64,000 nt of DNA from contig NZ_FYDL01000006.1 of assembly GCF_900187505.1 (NCBI RefSeq), forward strand, positions 227,160 to 291,159, given 5' to 3'. Shown piece after piece: positions 34,614 through 48,083 of the stretch. The stretch comes from Pseudomonas sp. Irchel s3h17 (lineage in GTDB: Bacteria; Pseudomonadota; Gammaproteobacteria; Pseudomonadales; Pseudomonadaceae). Position numbers and translations under genes: made by a program. Numbering within the stretch: position 1 is the first letter of the stretch; every line of letters begins with the position of its first letter. Under the pieces are notes generated by a model, which was not told the DNA's origin, did not search any database, and saw only the letters and a program-made list of their open reading frames with translations.

Positions 34614-35573
34614 ATGGAACACCGTGAGGCGCTTCTGGCGCTGCGATCCTTTCTCTCAACGCAGATTCTCGGCCAGGAAAAACTCATCGAGCGCTTGCTC
34701 ATTGCCCTGCTTGCCGACGGCCACATGCTGGTCGAGGGCGCACCGGGCCTGGCCAAGACCAAGGCCATCAAAGAGCTTGCCGAAGGGATCGAGGCGCAGT
34801 TCCATCGTATCCAGTTCACCCCCGACCTGTTGCCCGCCGACATCACCGGCACGGAAATCTATCGCCCTGAAACCGGCAGCTTCGTGTTCCAGCAAGGACC
34901 GATCTTCCATAACCTGGTACTGGCCGACGAAATCAACCGCGCGCCGGCCAAGGTCCAGTCGGCCTTGCTCGAAGCCATGGGCGAGCGGCAAGTCAGTGTC
35001 GGGCGCAGCACCTATGAGCTGTCGCCGCTGTTCCTGGTGATGGCCACGCAGAACCCCATCGAGCAGGAAGGCACCTATCCGCTGCCCGAAGCCCAGCTTG
35101 ACCGGTTCCTGATGCACGTGAAAATCGGCTTCCCCGATGCCGCCGTCGAACGCCGGATTCTGCAACAAGCCCGCGGCGAAGCACTGAACGGCGAATCCAA
35201 GCCGGAGCGTCGGGTGACCCAGCAAACGATCTTCGCCGCCCGCAAGGAAATCCTCGGGCTGTACATGGCCGATGCCGTGGAGGAGTACCTCGTGCAACTG
35301 GTGATGGCCACGCGCACGCCCGGAAAATTCGACCCGGAAATGTCCGAGTGGATCGCCTACGGCGCCAGCCCACGGGGCTCCATTGCCCTGGATCGCTGCG
35401 CCCGCGCCCACGCCTGGCTGGCCGGCCGTGACTTCGTCAGCCCGGAAGACATTCAGGCGGTGCTCTTTGACGTGCTGCGCCACCGGATCATCCTGTCGTT
35501 CGAAGCCGAGGCCGCCGGTATCGACCAGGACCGCGTGGTCCAGCGCATTCTCGATGTCGTAGCCGTCGCTTGA
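34614..35573 (+). CDS. MoxR-family AAA+ ATPase, head of complete Bat-type operon
   Basis: A 319-residue MoxR ATPase. APGLAKT (43-49) is the nucleotide loop, LVLADEIN (101-108) the Walker B, and ATQNPIEQEGTYPLPEAQ the sensor region. It is closely similar in layout to the MoxR at 6093. It starts an uninterrupted operon with DUF58, DUF4381, VWA, VWA/TPR and BatD genes, all overlapping or within five bases. Such systems are linked to envelope stress or protein maturation, but the client is not known here. Confidence 0.94.
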   Translation: MEHREALLALRSFLSTQILGQEKLIERLLIALLADGHMLVEGAPGLAKTKAIKELAEGIEAQFHRIQFTPDLLPADITGTEIYRPETGSFVFQQGPIFHNLVLADEINRAPAKVQSALLEAMGERQVSVGRSTYELSPLFLVMATQNPIEQEGTYPLPEAQLDRFLMHVKIGFPDAAVERRILQQARGEALNGESKPERRVTQQTIFAARKEILGLYMADAVEEYLVQLVMATRTPGKFDPEMSEWIAYGASPRGSIALDRCARAHAWLAGRDFVSPEDIQAVLFDVLRHRIILSFEAEAAGIDQDRVVQRILDVVAVA

Positions 35574-35578
35574 CGCCG

Positions 35579-36523
35579 ATGACCACAGCCTCCGCGCCCG
35601 AACCGGGCATCCGCGTCAGCCTGTCGGAGCTGATCGAGATGCGCCATCGCGTGCGCGAAGTGCAGTTGTTTTCCACACCAAGCCAGCGCAGCCCGCTGAT
35701 TGGCCTGCACCACTCCAAGCTGCGCGGACGTGGGGTGGACTTCGACCAGGTACGGGTCTACCAGGCCGGCGACGATGTGCGCACCATCGACTGGCGCGTC
35801 ACCGCACGCACCCAGGAACCCCACACCAAGCTGTTCCACGAAGAGCGCGAGCGGCCGATCTTCATCATGGTCGAGCAGAGCCGGCGCTTGTTCTTTGGCT
35901 CGGGGCTGATGTTCAAGTCGGTCCTGGCCGCGCAAGCCGCGAGCCTGATCGGCTGGGCGGCCCTGGGACATAACGACCGGGTCGGCGGGCTGGTGTACGG
36001 CGACAACCAGCACTACGAAATCAAACCCCGGCGCAGCAAGCAAAGCCTGCTGCAGTTGCTCAACCGCCTGGTGCGCGTCAACCAGTCGCTCGGCACCGAC
36101 GGTGAGCCCGCCGGCGATGACTTGGGCATGGCCCTGCGGCGCGCCCGTGAAGTGCTGCGCCCCGGCAGCCTGGTCATCGTGATCTGCGACGAGCGTGCCC
36201 TGTCGGACGGGGCCGAGCAGCAACTGAGCCTGTTGTCGCGCCACTGCGACCTGCTGTTGCTTCCCTTGTCCGACCCGCTGGACCACGCCCTGCCCGCTGC
36301 CGGCCTGCTGCGCTTTGCCGAGCGCGGCGCCCAGCTTGAACTCGATACGCTGAACTTCGAGTTGCGCCAGAGCTATCGCGCCCAGGCCGAAGCCCGCATC
36401 GCCCGCTGGGAGCTGCTGGCGCAAAAACTGCGGGTCCTGTTGATGCCCCTGAGCACCCAGAGCGAAATGGTCGAACAACTGCGCGGATACCTGAACCCGC
36501 AACGTCCGGGGAAAAGCCAATGA
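35579..36523 (+). CDS. DUF58 protein (intact)
   Basis: A 314-residue DUF58 protein with the family core (LRGRGVDFDQVRVYQAGDDV, TIDWRVTARTQEPHTK, HEERERPIFIMVEQS, FFGSGLMFKSVLAAQ) and a C-terminal VWA-like part (LRPGSLVIVICDERALSDGA). The ATG at 35579 is five bases after the MoxR stop. The gene overlaps the next one by ATGA. It serves as the reference for the truncated copy at 7084. Confidence 0.92.
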   Translation: MTTASAPEPGIRVSLSELIEMRHRVREVQLFSTPSQRSPLIGLHHSKLRGRGVDFDQVRVYQAGDDVRTIDWRVTARTQEPHTKLFHEERERPIFIMVEQSRRLFFGSGLMFKSVLAAQAASLIGWAALGHNDRVGGLVYGDNQHYEIKPRRSKQSLLQLLNRLVRVNQSLGTDGEPAGDDLGMALRRAREVLRPGSLVIVICDERALSDGAEQQLSLLSRHCDLLLLPLSDPLDHALPAAGLLRFAERGAQLELDTLNFELRQSYRAQAEARIARWELLAQKLRVLLMPLSTQSEMVEQLRGYLNPQRPGKSQ

Positions 36524-37014
36524 GCGACCTTGCGCAACTGCAACCGTTGATGACGCCACCACCGATCCCCTTCTGGCCTCCGGCGCCAGGCTGGTGGTTG
36601 CTGATGATTCTGTTGCCCGCGCTCGGGTTCGGCCTATGGAAACTGCGCCATTGGCTTCCCGTGAAACGCCACGTCGTGCGTGCCGAGATTCCGCTGGACC
36701 CCCTGCGTGTCGCGGCGTTGGCCGAGTTGGCGCAAATGCCCAAGCCCTACGACGGCGCACCGGCCGGTGCCTGGCTGCAGCAGCTCAACGGGCTGCTCAA
36801 GCGCCTGTGCCGCAATGACTACCCCTACAGCCAGAGCCACACCCTCAACGGGCGCAAATGGCTGGCCTTTCTCGACAACCGTTGCCCGGCCGCCGGCCTG
36901 ACCCGCTGGATGATTCTGGTGGAGGGCGCCTACAAGCCCGAATGCAAACTGGATGACAAGGCCATCGCCGGCTTGACCCAGGCTGTCGACACCTGGATTC
37001 GCAAACATGTTTGA
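36520..37014 (+). CDS. DUF4381 membrane protein
   Basis: A 164-residue protein with one transmembrane helix (about 27-45, WWLLMILLPALGFGLWKL) and a cytoplasmic or periplasmic helical domain (YDGAPAGAWLQQLNGLLKRL, ending DTWIRKHV). This is the usual DUF4381 partner in MoxR/VWA operons. Overlaps the DUF58 stop (ATGA) and the next gene by eight bases. Confidence 0.88.
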   Translation: MSDLAQLQPLMTPPPIPFWPPAPGWWLLMILLPALGFGLWKLRHWLPVKRHVVRAEIPLDPLRVAALAELAQMPKPYDGAPAGAWLQQLNGLLKRLCRNDYPYSQSHTLNGRKWLAFLDNRCPAAGLTRWMILVEGAYKPECKLDDKAIAGLTQAVDTWIRKHV

Positions 37015-38083
37015 GTTCGCCTGGCCGTGGATCTTCGCCCTGTTGCCGCTGCCGTGGTTGATGCGCGTTGTACTGCCGGCCGCCGACAGCGGCGAACCCT
37101 CGCTCAAGGTCAGCTTCCTGAGCGACCTCGAAGGCCTGGCCCGGCGTCGCGCCCGGGCCAATCTGCCCGCCTGGCGTCAACAGGCGCCGTTCATCCTGCT
37201 CTGGTTGTTGCTGCTGACCGCCACTGCTCGCCCGCAATGGCTGGGCGAGCCGCTGCCGATCGCCGCCAGCGGGCGCGACCTGCTGGTGGCCGTCGATGTC
37301 TCGGGCTCCATGGACTTTCCCGACATGCACTGGCAAGGCGAAGAGGTCAGTCGCCTGTCGCTGGTCCAGCACCTGCTGGGGGATTTTCTGGAGCAACGCG
37401 ATGGCGACCGGATCGGCCTGATCCTGTTCGGCAGCCAGGCTTATCTGCAGGCGCCCTTGACCTTCGACCGACGTACCGTGCGGGTCTGGCTCGACGAAGC
37501 GCGGATCGGCATCGCCGGCAAGAACACCGCCATCGGTGATGCCATCGGCCTGGCGCTCAAACGCCTGCGCCAGCGTCCGGCGCAGAGTCGCGTGTTGATC
37601 CTGGTCACGGACGGCGCCAACAACGGCGGCGAAATCGACCCGCTCACGGCGGCGCGCCTGGCCGCCGAGGAAGGCGTGAAGATCTACCCCATCGGCATTG
37701 GCGCCGACCCGGAAGAAGCCGGCACCCTGGGTTTCCTGGGTGTCAATCCAAGCCTGGACCTCGACGAACCCACACTCAAGGCGATCGCCGAGGTCACCGG
37801 TGGGCGCTACTTCCGCGCCCGTGACGCGCCAGAGCTGGAAGCAATCAAGCACACCCTCGATCAACTGGAACCGGTCAACCAGCAACCGACCCAGGCTCGC
37901 CCGGCCCAGGCGCTGTACAACTGGCCGCTGGCCGCGGCCTTGCTGATGAGCCTGTTGCTGGTGGTCCGCGAGCGCTGGCCGGATAACCCGCTGCAACGGT
38001 TTTTCACCAAGGAGCATTTTCTGCAACAGCACCCTGACTGGCGCCAGCGGCTCCAGCGCCTGCGCCTGCGGAGGCGTCGATGA
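37007..38083 (+). CDS. VWA-domain membrane protein (BatA-like)
   Basis: A 358-residue BatA-like protein: N-terminal transmembrane segments around 5-25 and 60-75, then a von Willebrand A domain from about 90 with an intact MIDAS motif (VAVDVSGSMDFPDM) and TDGANNGGEIDPLTAARLA, and a C-terminal helix (NWPLAAALLMSLLLVV). The MIDAS should bind a divalent metal. Overlaps both neighbours. Confidence 0.92.
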   Translation: MFEFAWPWIFALLPLPWLMRVVLPAADSGEPSLKVSFLSDLEGLARRRARANLPAWRQQAPFILLWLLLLTATARPQWLGEPLPIAASGRDLLVAVDVSGSMDFPDMHWQGEEVSRLSLVQHLLGDFLEQRDGDRIGLILFGSQAYLQAPLTFDRRTVRVWLDEARIGIAGKNTAIGDAIGLALKRLRQRPAQSRVLILVTDGANNGGEIDPLTAARLAAEEGVKIYPIGIGADPEEAGTLGFLGVNPSLDLDEPTLKAIAEVTGGRYFRARDAPELEAIKHTLDQLEPVNQQPTQARPAQALYNWPLAAALLMSLLLVVRERWPDNPLQRFFTKEHFLQQHPDWRQRLQRLRLRRRR

Positions 38084-39837
38084 TCGAGCTCTGGCCGCAC
38101 TGGTTTCGTCCCTGGTGGCTGCTGTTGTTGCCCGTGCTCGGCTGGTTGCTGTGGCAACTGTGGCACCGACAGAAGCGCGCGGGCCGCTGGCAGATGATCC
38201 TGCCTCCAGCCTTCCATGCCACCCTGCTCAGCGGCGGCAACGGCCGCGAAAGCAAGTCGCCGTGGATTGCCCTGGGCCTGGCCTGGGTGCTGGCGGTAGT
38301 GGCCTTGCTGGGACCCAGCTGGCAACGGCTTGAGCAGGCCGCACAGAAACCCGCCGACCCGTTGGTGGTGCTGCTGGAGTTGACCCCGCAAATGCTCGCC
38401 ACCGACGTAGCGCCCACACGCCTTGAACAGGCGCGACGCAAGCTGCTCGACCTGTTGCAGTCCCGCAGCGATGCGCAAACGGCAATCGTGGTGTTTTCAG
38501 GCAGCGCCCACATCCTGGTGCCACTGTCGGATGACCTGAGCACCAGCCGCAACCTGCTTGAGGCGCTCAAGCCATCGATCATGCCCGAAACCGGTCATCG
38601 CGCCGACCTGGCCGTGGCCAAGGCCCTGACACTATTGGAGCGCGGCGCCCTTGGCCAGGGGCGGATCCTGCTGATCGGCTCATCCCTGGGCGAACAGGAA
38701 CGCCTGGGCATTCGCCAGGCCTTGCGTGGCCGCGCGCCGCAGTGGCTGATGCTGGGGATCGGCACCGCACAAGGCGCACCAGTCACCGCCGAAGACGGCA
38801 GCTTTCTCAAGGACGAACAGGGTGCGATTCTGGTGCCTCGCCTCGACAGCCCGGGCCTGAAAGCCTTTGCCAATGAACTGGACGGACGTTACCGGCAAGC
38901 GCGGGTAGACGACAGCGACCTGCGCGGCCTGGGCCTGCTGGATGCGCCCCACAGCCTGCGCGAGGATGGCCAGACCTTGCGCCTGGATACCTGGGCCGAC
39001 CAGGGCTATTGGTTGCTGCTGCCGCTGTTGCTGCTGGCCGCCTGCGCCGGGCGGCGGGGCTGGTTGCTGTGTCTGCCGCTGCTGTTGCTGCTGCCGCAAC
39101 CGAGCTACGCCTTTGGTTTCAGTGATCTCTGGTTGCGCCCGGACCAACAGGGCCTGAACCTGCTCAAGCAACAACAGCCCGCCGAAGCCGCCAGGCATTT
39201 CCAGGACCCGCAATGGCAAGGTGTGGCGCTCTATGAGGCCGGTGAGTACCCCGCGGCGGCCGAGCGCTTCGCCCAGGGCAACGACGCTCGCGCACACTAC
39301 AATCGCGGTAACGCACTGGCCAGGAGCGGCGAGCTGGAAGCGGCGCTGGATGCCTACGAGCAAGCCCTGGAGCAGCAACCGGACCTGCGCCCGGCCCTGA
39401 CCAACAAGGCGCTGGTGCAAGCCCTGATCAAACAAAGCGCACCGGTGCCTCCAGAGGCGCCGGAGAATTCCGCGGACGGGCAACCGGCACAGACCGAATC
39501 GACGCCGCCACCTAGTGCTACAAGCGAGCCGGCGCCGGGTGTCGAGCAACAGTCCGCCGCGCCAACCCCGCCCGCCTCCGACATCGCCGAGGGCGAGGCC
39601 GCAGCGACCACCGACAAGCCGCCGCAACCGGGCGATAATGAAGTGCCGGGCAGCGAACTGGGGGACGAACAAACCACCACGCCGCCTCTGCGCAGCGCCG
39701 ACGCCAACTTCGACGGCGAGCACCGCGAGGCCCTTGAACAATGGCTGCGAAAAATCCCGGATGAACCGGGTGAACTGCTCAGGCGCAAGTTCTGGTACGA
39801 ACAGCAACAACATCAGGATCAGGGAAAAACTCGATGA
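38080..39837 (+). CDS. VWA/TPR fusion (BatB-BatC-like) with degenerate MIDAS
   Basis: A 585-residue protein: two N-terminal helices, a VWA-like domain from about 90 to 290, two more helices (YWLLLPLLLLAACAGRR and WLLCLPLLLLLPQ), then TPR units (ALYEAGEYPAAAERFAQGND, AHYNRGNALARSGELEAALD) and a long Pro/Ala/Glu-rich linker. Where BatB has a DxSxS MIDAS motif, this reads LLELTPQMLATDVAPTR, so the metal site is probably lost. The BatB and BatC functions are fused in one chain. Confidence 0.9.
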   Translation: MIELWPHWFRPWWLLLLPVLGWLLWQLWHRQKRAGRWQMILPPAFHATLLSGGNGRESKSPWIALGLAWVLAVVALLGPSWQRLEQAAQKPADPLVVLLELTPQMLATDVAPTRLEQARRKLLDLLQSRSDAQTAIVVFSGSAHILVPLSDDLSTSRNLLEALKPSIMPETGHRADLAVAKALTLLERGALGQGRILLIGSSLGEQERLGIRQALRGRAPQWLMLGIGTAQGAPVTAEDGSFLKDEQGAILVPRLDSPGLKAFANELDGRYRQARVDDSDLRGLGLLDAPHSLREDGQTLRLDTWADQGYWLLLPLLLLAACAGRRGWLLCLPLLLLLPQPSYAFGFSDLWLRPDQQGLNLLKQQQPAEAARHFQDPQWQGVALYEAGEYPAAAERFAQGNDARAHYNRGNALARSGELEAALDAYEQALEQQPDLRPALTNKALVQALIKQSAPVPPEAPENSADGQPAQTESTPPPSATSEPAPGVEQQSAAPTPPASDIAEGEAAATTDKPPQPGDNEVPGSELGDEQTTTPPLRSADANFDGEHREALEQWLRKIPDEPGELLRRKFWYEQQQHQDQGKTR

Positions 39838-41474
39838 CCCGCTTCACCGCACTAATGCTCGGCCTGTTTCTCTGGCCCCTGGGCGCCCAGGCTGCCGGCT
39901 TGGTCGCCAGCGTCGATCGCAGCCACCTGAGCTCCGGAGAGACGGTCGAGCTGACCCTGGAATCCAGCGACGTCACCCAGTTCGGCAAACCCGACCTGAG
40001 TGCCCTCGAGCCCCTGTTCGAGGTGCGTGGCACCCGGCAGGTCAACCAGCTCAATACCCTCAATGGCGAAAACCACGCCACCACCCGCTGGATCATCACC
40101 CTGCTGCCCAGACAGAATGGCACCGTGGTGATTGCGCCGTTGCAACTGGGCGAGTTCAGCAGCGAACCCATCGAATTGCAGGTGATGCCTAGCCAGACCC
40201 AGGACACGCCCGACAAGCTGGCACCGGTGTTCATCGAATCCAGCCTTGATCAGGACGCCGTGTACGTGCAGGCCCAGGCGATCCTGACCCTGCGCATCTA
40301 CCATTCGGTGTCGCTGTACGATGACAGCAGCGTCACGCCCTTGCAGATTCCCGATGCCCGTATCGAACCCCTGGGCGAATCGCGGACCTATGAAAAGGTC
40401 ATCAACGACCTGCGTCATGGCGTGATCGAATTGCGCTACGGGATTTACCCGCAACACAGTGGCGAGCTGACGATTCCGGCACAGATTTTCAGCGCCACCC
40501 TGGTCGATGCCCAACCCGCCCAGGACGCCACGGGCCAAGGCCCGAAGTCGGGCAAGCTGATGCGCGTGAGCTCCAGCGAAACGACGTTGACGGTCAAGGC
40601 CAAACCCATTGAGTACCCGCTGGATACACCCTGGCTCCCGGCCCGCGGCCTGAGCCTTGGCGAAAGCTGGAACCCGGAGCCCGATCACAGCCAGGTCGGC
40701 GATTCACTGACGCGCAGCCTGACCCTCAAGGTCGAAGGCCTTGCCAGCTCGCAGCTTCCACCCTTGCCGGCGACTGACGTCAGCGGCTTGCGGCGTTATC
40801 CCGACCAGCCTCAACTGAGCAATCAGACCAGCGACCGCGGGCTGATCGGCAGCCGCGAGGACCGCGAAGCGCTGGTGCCGACCCACAGCGGCACAATCGA
40901 CTTGCCGGCCGTGGAAGTGGTCTGGTGGAACACCCTTGAGGACCGCCTGGAACGCAGCAGCTTGCCGCCACGCACCCTCAACATCGTCAATAATCCCAGC
41001 CTGATGGTCGACACGCCGGCAGGCAACGCTCCGGTCTCGACCGCCGTCGACGCCGAGACGCTGTGGTACTGGAAACTCAGTACCCTGATCCTCGCCTGCA
41101 CCACCTTGCTCGGCTTCGGCCTGTGGTGGCGTGCGCGCTGGCAACCGGCGATTCTGCGCGCAGCCCAGACCGGTCCCAGCCCGCGCACCCTGCTTGACGA
41201 TATCAAGCGTGCCAGCCAGGCCAACGACCCACAGGCCACCCGCCAGGCGCTGGATGCCTGGGCCCGCCAGCAACCGGAAACCCTGGCCGACATGGCCGCG
41301 CGCTTCGTGCCGCTGTCCGATGCCCTGGACGGCCTGAACGGCGCGCTCTACAGCGAAACCGGACAGTACTGGCAAGGTGAAGACCTGTGGCGCGCCATAC
41401 GTGCCATCCCGGCCTCCGAACGAGTCCAGGCCCCGGTCGGCGACAGCAGCCTGCCGCCGCTGTACCCCAAGTAA
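39834..41474 (+). CDS. BatD-family protein
   Basis: A 546-residue BatD ('oxygen tolerance') protein: signal peptide 1-20 (cleavage after GAQA), repeated beta-sandwich domains (SVDRSHLSSGETVELTLESS at the start), one C-terminal transmembrane helix near 415 (YWKLSTLILACTTLLGFGLW) and a cytoplasmic tail. Last gene of the MoxR operon; overlaps the VWA/TPR gene by ATGA. Confidence 0.93.
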   Translation: MTRFTALMLGLFLWPLGAQAAGLVASVDRSHLSSGETVELTLESSDVTQFGKPDLSALEPLFEVRGTRQVNQLNTLNGENHATTRWIITLLPRQNGTVVIAPLQLGEFSSEPIELQVMPSQTQDTPDKLAPVFIESSLDQDAVYVQAQAILTLRIYHSVSLYDDSSVTPLQIPDARIEPLGESRTYEKVINDLRHGVIELRYGIYPQHSGELTIPAQIFSATLVDAQPAQDATGQGPKSGKLMRVSSSETTLTVKAKPIEYPLDTPWLPARGLSLGESWNPEPDHSQVGDSLTRSLTLKVEGLASSQLPPLPATDVSGLRRYPDQPQLSNQTSDRGLIGSREDREALVPTHSGTIDLPAVEVVWWNTLEDRLERSSLPPRTLNIVNNPSLMVDTPAGNAPVSTAVDAETLWYWKLSTLILACTTLLGFGLWWRARWQPAILRAAQTGPSPRTLLDDIKRASQANDPQATRQALDAWARQQPETLADMAARFVPLSDALDGLNGALYSETGQYWQGEDLWRAIRAIPASERVQAPVGDSSLPPLYPK

Positions 41475-41486
41475 CCCCGGACACCC

Positions 41487-41519
41487 CGTGCAGCGGCCGG
41501 CAAGCCGACTGCTGCACGG
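41487..41519 (+). terminator. Terminator after BatD operon
   Basis: The nine-base stem CCGTGCAGC pairs with GCTGCACGG, followed by CCGACTTTTC. It separates the Bat-type operon from sbcDC. Confidence 0.7.
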
Positions 41520-41554
41520 CCGACTTTTCACTTATCGATTGAGCGGAGTTTGCC

Positions 41555-42795
41555 TTGCGTCTGTTTCACACCTCCGACTGGCACCTTGGGCAAAACCTGC
41601 ATGGCCAGGAACGCGACTTCGAACACGCATGCTTCCTTGAGTGGCTGCTGCGGCAACTGGCGCAGGCACAGCCCGACGTACTGCTGATTGCCGGCGATAT
41701 CTTCGACACGGTGAACCCACCGGTCAAAGCCCAGGAACGCCTGTATGACTTCATCGTCAGCGCTCACGAGCAACAACCGACGCTGACCATCGTGATGATT
41801 GCCGGTAACCACGACTCCGGCTCGCGCATCGAGTTGCCCGCGCCGCTGATGCGTCGCTTGCGCACCCACGCGTTGGGCCGGGTCTTGTGGCTGGATGACG
41901 GGCAACTGGACGCTGAACGCCTGCTGATTCCACTGCCCGACGCCTCAGGCGACATCGCCGGCTGGTGCCTGGCGCTGCCGTTCCTGCGGCCCGCCGAAGT
42001 CACCGGGGCCCACCTGGGCGATGACTACCTGCGCGGCATCGGCCAGGTGCATGAATGGCTGATCGAGGCCGCCAATGCCAAGCGCCAGCCGGGCCAGGCA
42101 CTGATCGCCATCAGCCATGCACACATGGCCGGCGGCTCGGTGTCCGAGGACTCCGAGCGCAGCCTGATCATCGGCAACGCCGAAGCGTTGCCCGCCAGCC
42201 TGTTCGGCCCGAGCATCAGCTACGTCGCCCTGGGCCACCTGCACAAGCCGCAGAAGGTCAATGGCGAGGAGCGCATTCGCTACTGCGGCTCACCGATTCC
42301 GCTGTCGTTTTCCGAGATCAACTACCCCCACCAGATTCTCGACATCACCCTGGAGGGCGAGACACTGGTCAGCGTCGAGCCGCGCCTGATCCCCCGGGCC
42401 GTGGAACTGCAACGTCTCGGCCCGGCGCCGCTGAGTGAAATTCTCGCGCAACTGGCGCAACTAGCGGACATCGACCTGCTGGCCGACATCCAGCGCCAGC
42501 CCTGGCTCGAAGTTCGGGTACGCCTGGACGAACCGCAACCGGACCTGCGCCAGCAAATCGAAACCGCGCTGCAAGGCAAGGCCGTGCGCCTGGTACGCAT
42601 CGCCGCCGAATACGCAGGTGCCGGCGGGCGGGACGCCAGCGACGACAGCGGCCAGTTGATTGAACTGGATCAATTGACCCCACAGGAACTGTTCAGCCGC
42701 GCCTGGCTGGACAACTACGGCAGTGCGGTCGACGAACAGACCCTCAACGACTTTGCCCGGTTGCTGCAAGACGTTCAGCAGGAGTGCGAACAGCC

Positions 42796-42799
<4 letters not shown>
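41555..42799 (+). CDS. sbcD: Exonuclease SbcCD subunit D, TTG start
   Basis: A 414-residue Mre11-type nuclease subunit. Metal-binding motifs are FHTSDWHLGQ at the N terminus, GDIFD, MIAGNHDSGSR, SHAHMAGGS and ALGHLHKPQK. With SbcC it cleaves hairpins and processes blocked DNA ends. The conserved N terminus (RLFHTSDWHLGQNLHG) begins at TTG 41555, with GGAG seven bases upstream and no ATG nearby in frame; hence a TTG start. Overlaps sbcC by ATGA. Confidence 0.95.
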
Positions 42800-46433
<3,634 letters not shown>

Positions 46434-46437
<4 letters not shown>

Positions 46438-47045
46438 GCACGCCGACGCTCTACTCCTTCCGCCGCTGCCCCTACGCCATGCGTGCGCGCATGGCCCTGC
46501 GTTACAGCGCCGTGGAGGTGCACATCGTCGAGGTCAGCCTCAAGGCCAAGCCGCCGCAGATGCTCGCACTGTCGAGCAAGGGCACGGTGCCGGTGTTGAG
46601 CCTGGATGGCCGGGTGATCGACGAGAGCCTGGAGATCATGCGCTGGGCACTGGACCAGCATGATCCCCAGGACTGGTTGCTCAAGGACAACCCGGCCGCG
46701 CAACAACTGGCAGCGGCGCTGATCGAAGAAAACGATCAGGTGTTCAAGCTGCATCTCAATCGCTACAAGTATGCCGAGCGTTACCCGGAGCACTCGATGG
46801 AGCACTACCGCACCGAGGGCGAGGGGTTCTTGCGCACGCTCGACGGGTTGCTGCAACAGCAGCGGTTTTTGCTGGCCGACCATTTGAGCCTGGCGGACGT
46901 CGCGCTGGCGCCGTTCATACGCCAGTTCGCCCATGTCGACCGTGACTGGTTTGCGCAGACGCCGTATCGGTATCTGCAGGCGTGGCTGGAGGGGATCCTG
47001 GCGTCAGCCTTGTTCAGCGCCGTGATGGCTAAAAACCCGGGGTAA
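46434..47045 (+). CDS. Glutathione S-transferase family protein
   Basis: A 203-residue GST-like protein. The N-terminal thioredoxin fold carries RRCPYAMRARMAL (glutaredoxin-like CPYA) and GTVPVLSLDGRVIDESLEIM with the cis-Pro and glutathione-binding Glu-Ser. The helical C-terminal half includes LADHLSLADVALAPFIRQFA. ATG overlaps the sbcC stop, so it is translated with sbcDC; the physiological link is unclear. Confidence 0.88.
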
Positions 47046-47060
47046 CCCACGCCAACCTTT

Positions 47061-47167
47061 GTAGGAGGTAGGAGCGAGCGCGCTCGCGAAGGTCGTCAAC
47101 GATAACGTGTGCAGCCTGACACCCCATGGCGCTCTCAGGTTCATCGCGAGCACGCTCGCTCCTACAA
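47061..47167. repeat. REPIN of a third type
   Basis: Inverted pair built from GTAGGAGCGAGCG...CGCTCGCGA and TCGCGAGCACGCTCGCTCCTAC around a spacer of about 50 bases. It is a different family from the REPINs at 10-18 kb. It lies between the convergent GST gene and the small gene at 47182. Confidence 0.85.
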
Positions 47168-47181
47168 CGCGGCATTGAGGG

Positions 47182-47439
47182 TTAAGCCAGGGCGCTACAC
47201 ATTTTCAACGACTGACAATTCACCTGAAACGGCCCCGGAATCGGCGACCTGGATCTGCAGGGAGGATTCCCCGCCAACAATCCCTGCGCCTTGGCCGTTT
47301 CGATGTTGCGGGCGATGTTGTGATTGCACTCGATGGCCCGCGCCAGCGAGCCCGCCGAGGCCTGGCCGACGCCGAGCAGTGCAGCGCCATGGGTCAAGAA
47401 TGCCAGGAAGGCCACGACCCAGAGCTTGCGGCCTCTCAT
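47182..47439 (-). CDS. Small secreted hypothetical protein
   Basis: An 85-residue protein with a signal peptide (FLAFLTHGAALLGVGQASAG) and a mature part with four cysteines (IECNHNIA, NPPCRSRS, NCQSLKMC), possibly disulfide-bonded in the periplasm. Function unknown. Its ATG overlaps the stop of the upstream gene as ATGA, so the two are translationally coupled. Confidence 0.6.
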   Translation of the reverse strand: MRGRKLWVVAFLAFLTHGAALLGVGQASAGSLARAIECNHNIARNIETAKAQGLLAGNPPCRSRSPIPGPFQVNCQSLKMCSALA

Positions 47440-47648
47440 AGCACCAGCGCTTGCGCAACGTCGGTTGAATCAAGGCTTGCACTGTGGGTGCGATGCTCGA
47501 ACTGGATAGAGGGGTATGCGACCTCTACCGGCGCCTGAATGTCCCGTTGCGATTGAGTCGACAGGCTGACGACCAGGACCATGGCCACGTACACACCGAT
47601 GGCAACGTAGGCGCCGTGCTTGGCAGAAGTAAGAAGGGTGCTGGCCAT
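47436..47648 (-). CDS. Small single-helix membrane protein
   Basis: A 70-residue protein with one transmembrane helix (YVAIGVYVAMVLVVSLS) near the N terminus and a polar C-terminal tail. GGAG six bases before the ATG at 47648 sets the start. First gene of a two-gene unit with the secreted protein at 47182. Function unknown. Confidence 0.6.
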   Translation of the reverse strand: MASTLLTSAKHGAYVAIGVYVAMVLVVSLSTQSQRDIQAPVEVAYPSIQFEHRTHSASLDSTDVAQALVL

Positions 47649-47763
47649 GGGGTTCTCCGTGGGCATGTTTCAGTGCCCACAGAATCAATCAATCAAGCAG
47701 CTATGAATAGTGACCTTTATCCATAGTAGCTATCAGTTAAATTGATCGATCAACTCACTTACG

Positions 47764-47889
47764 TCAGTCGTGCAACAGGCTCATCAAGCGTTGGCGTGAC
47801 GCTTCAGGCTCGTCTTCGACAGACTGTGCCGCGGAGAGAATCGGGGTCGAGTAGAGAAACAGCAGAACCACAGCCAGACGCATTGCCAT
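47764..47889 (-). CDS. 41-residue exported peptide
   Basis: A short signal peptide (MRLAVVLLFLYSTPILSAAQ) and a 20-residue acidic/basic remainder ending in LMSLLHD. AAGGAT precedes the ATG at 47889. Most annotation pipelines would miss it. The coding status rests on the signal peptide and the ribosome site only. Confidence 0.45.
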   Translation of the reverse strand: MAMRLAVVLLFLYSTPILSAAQSVEDEPEASRQRLMSLLHD

Positions 47890-48083
47890 GTCGTCGATCC
47901 TTGGGAAAGATTGAGTCAATTTATTAGCGTCAAATTTAAACACATAGCCATGTGCCATTACTCGATTTTTTTACATCAGGTGCGCGATTTGTCGCAAATG
48001 CGTGATGCAGGCGCGACATCACTTTCGTCCGGGGACGGATCCAGTGACTTCGCGCCTGCATCCCGTTGGCCGGGGTTGGATGT

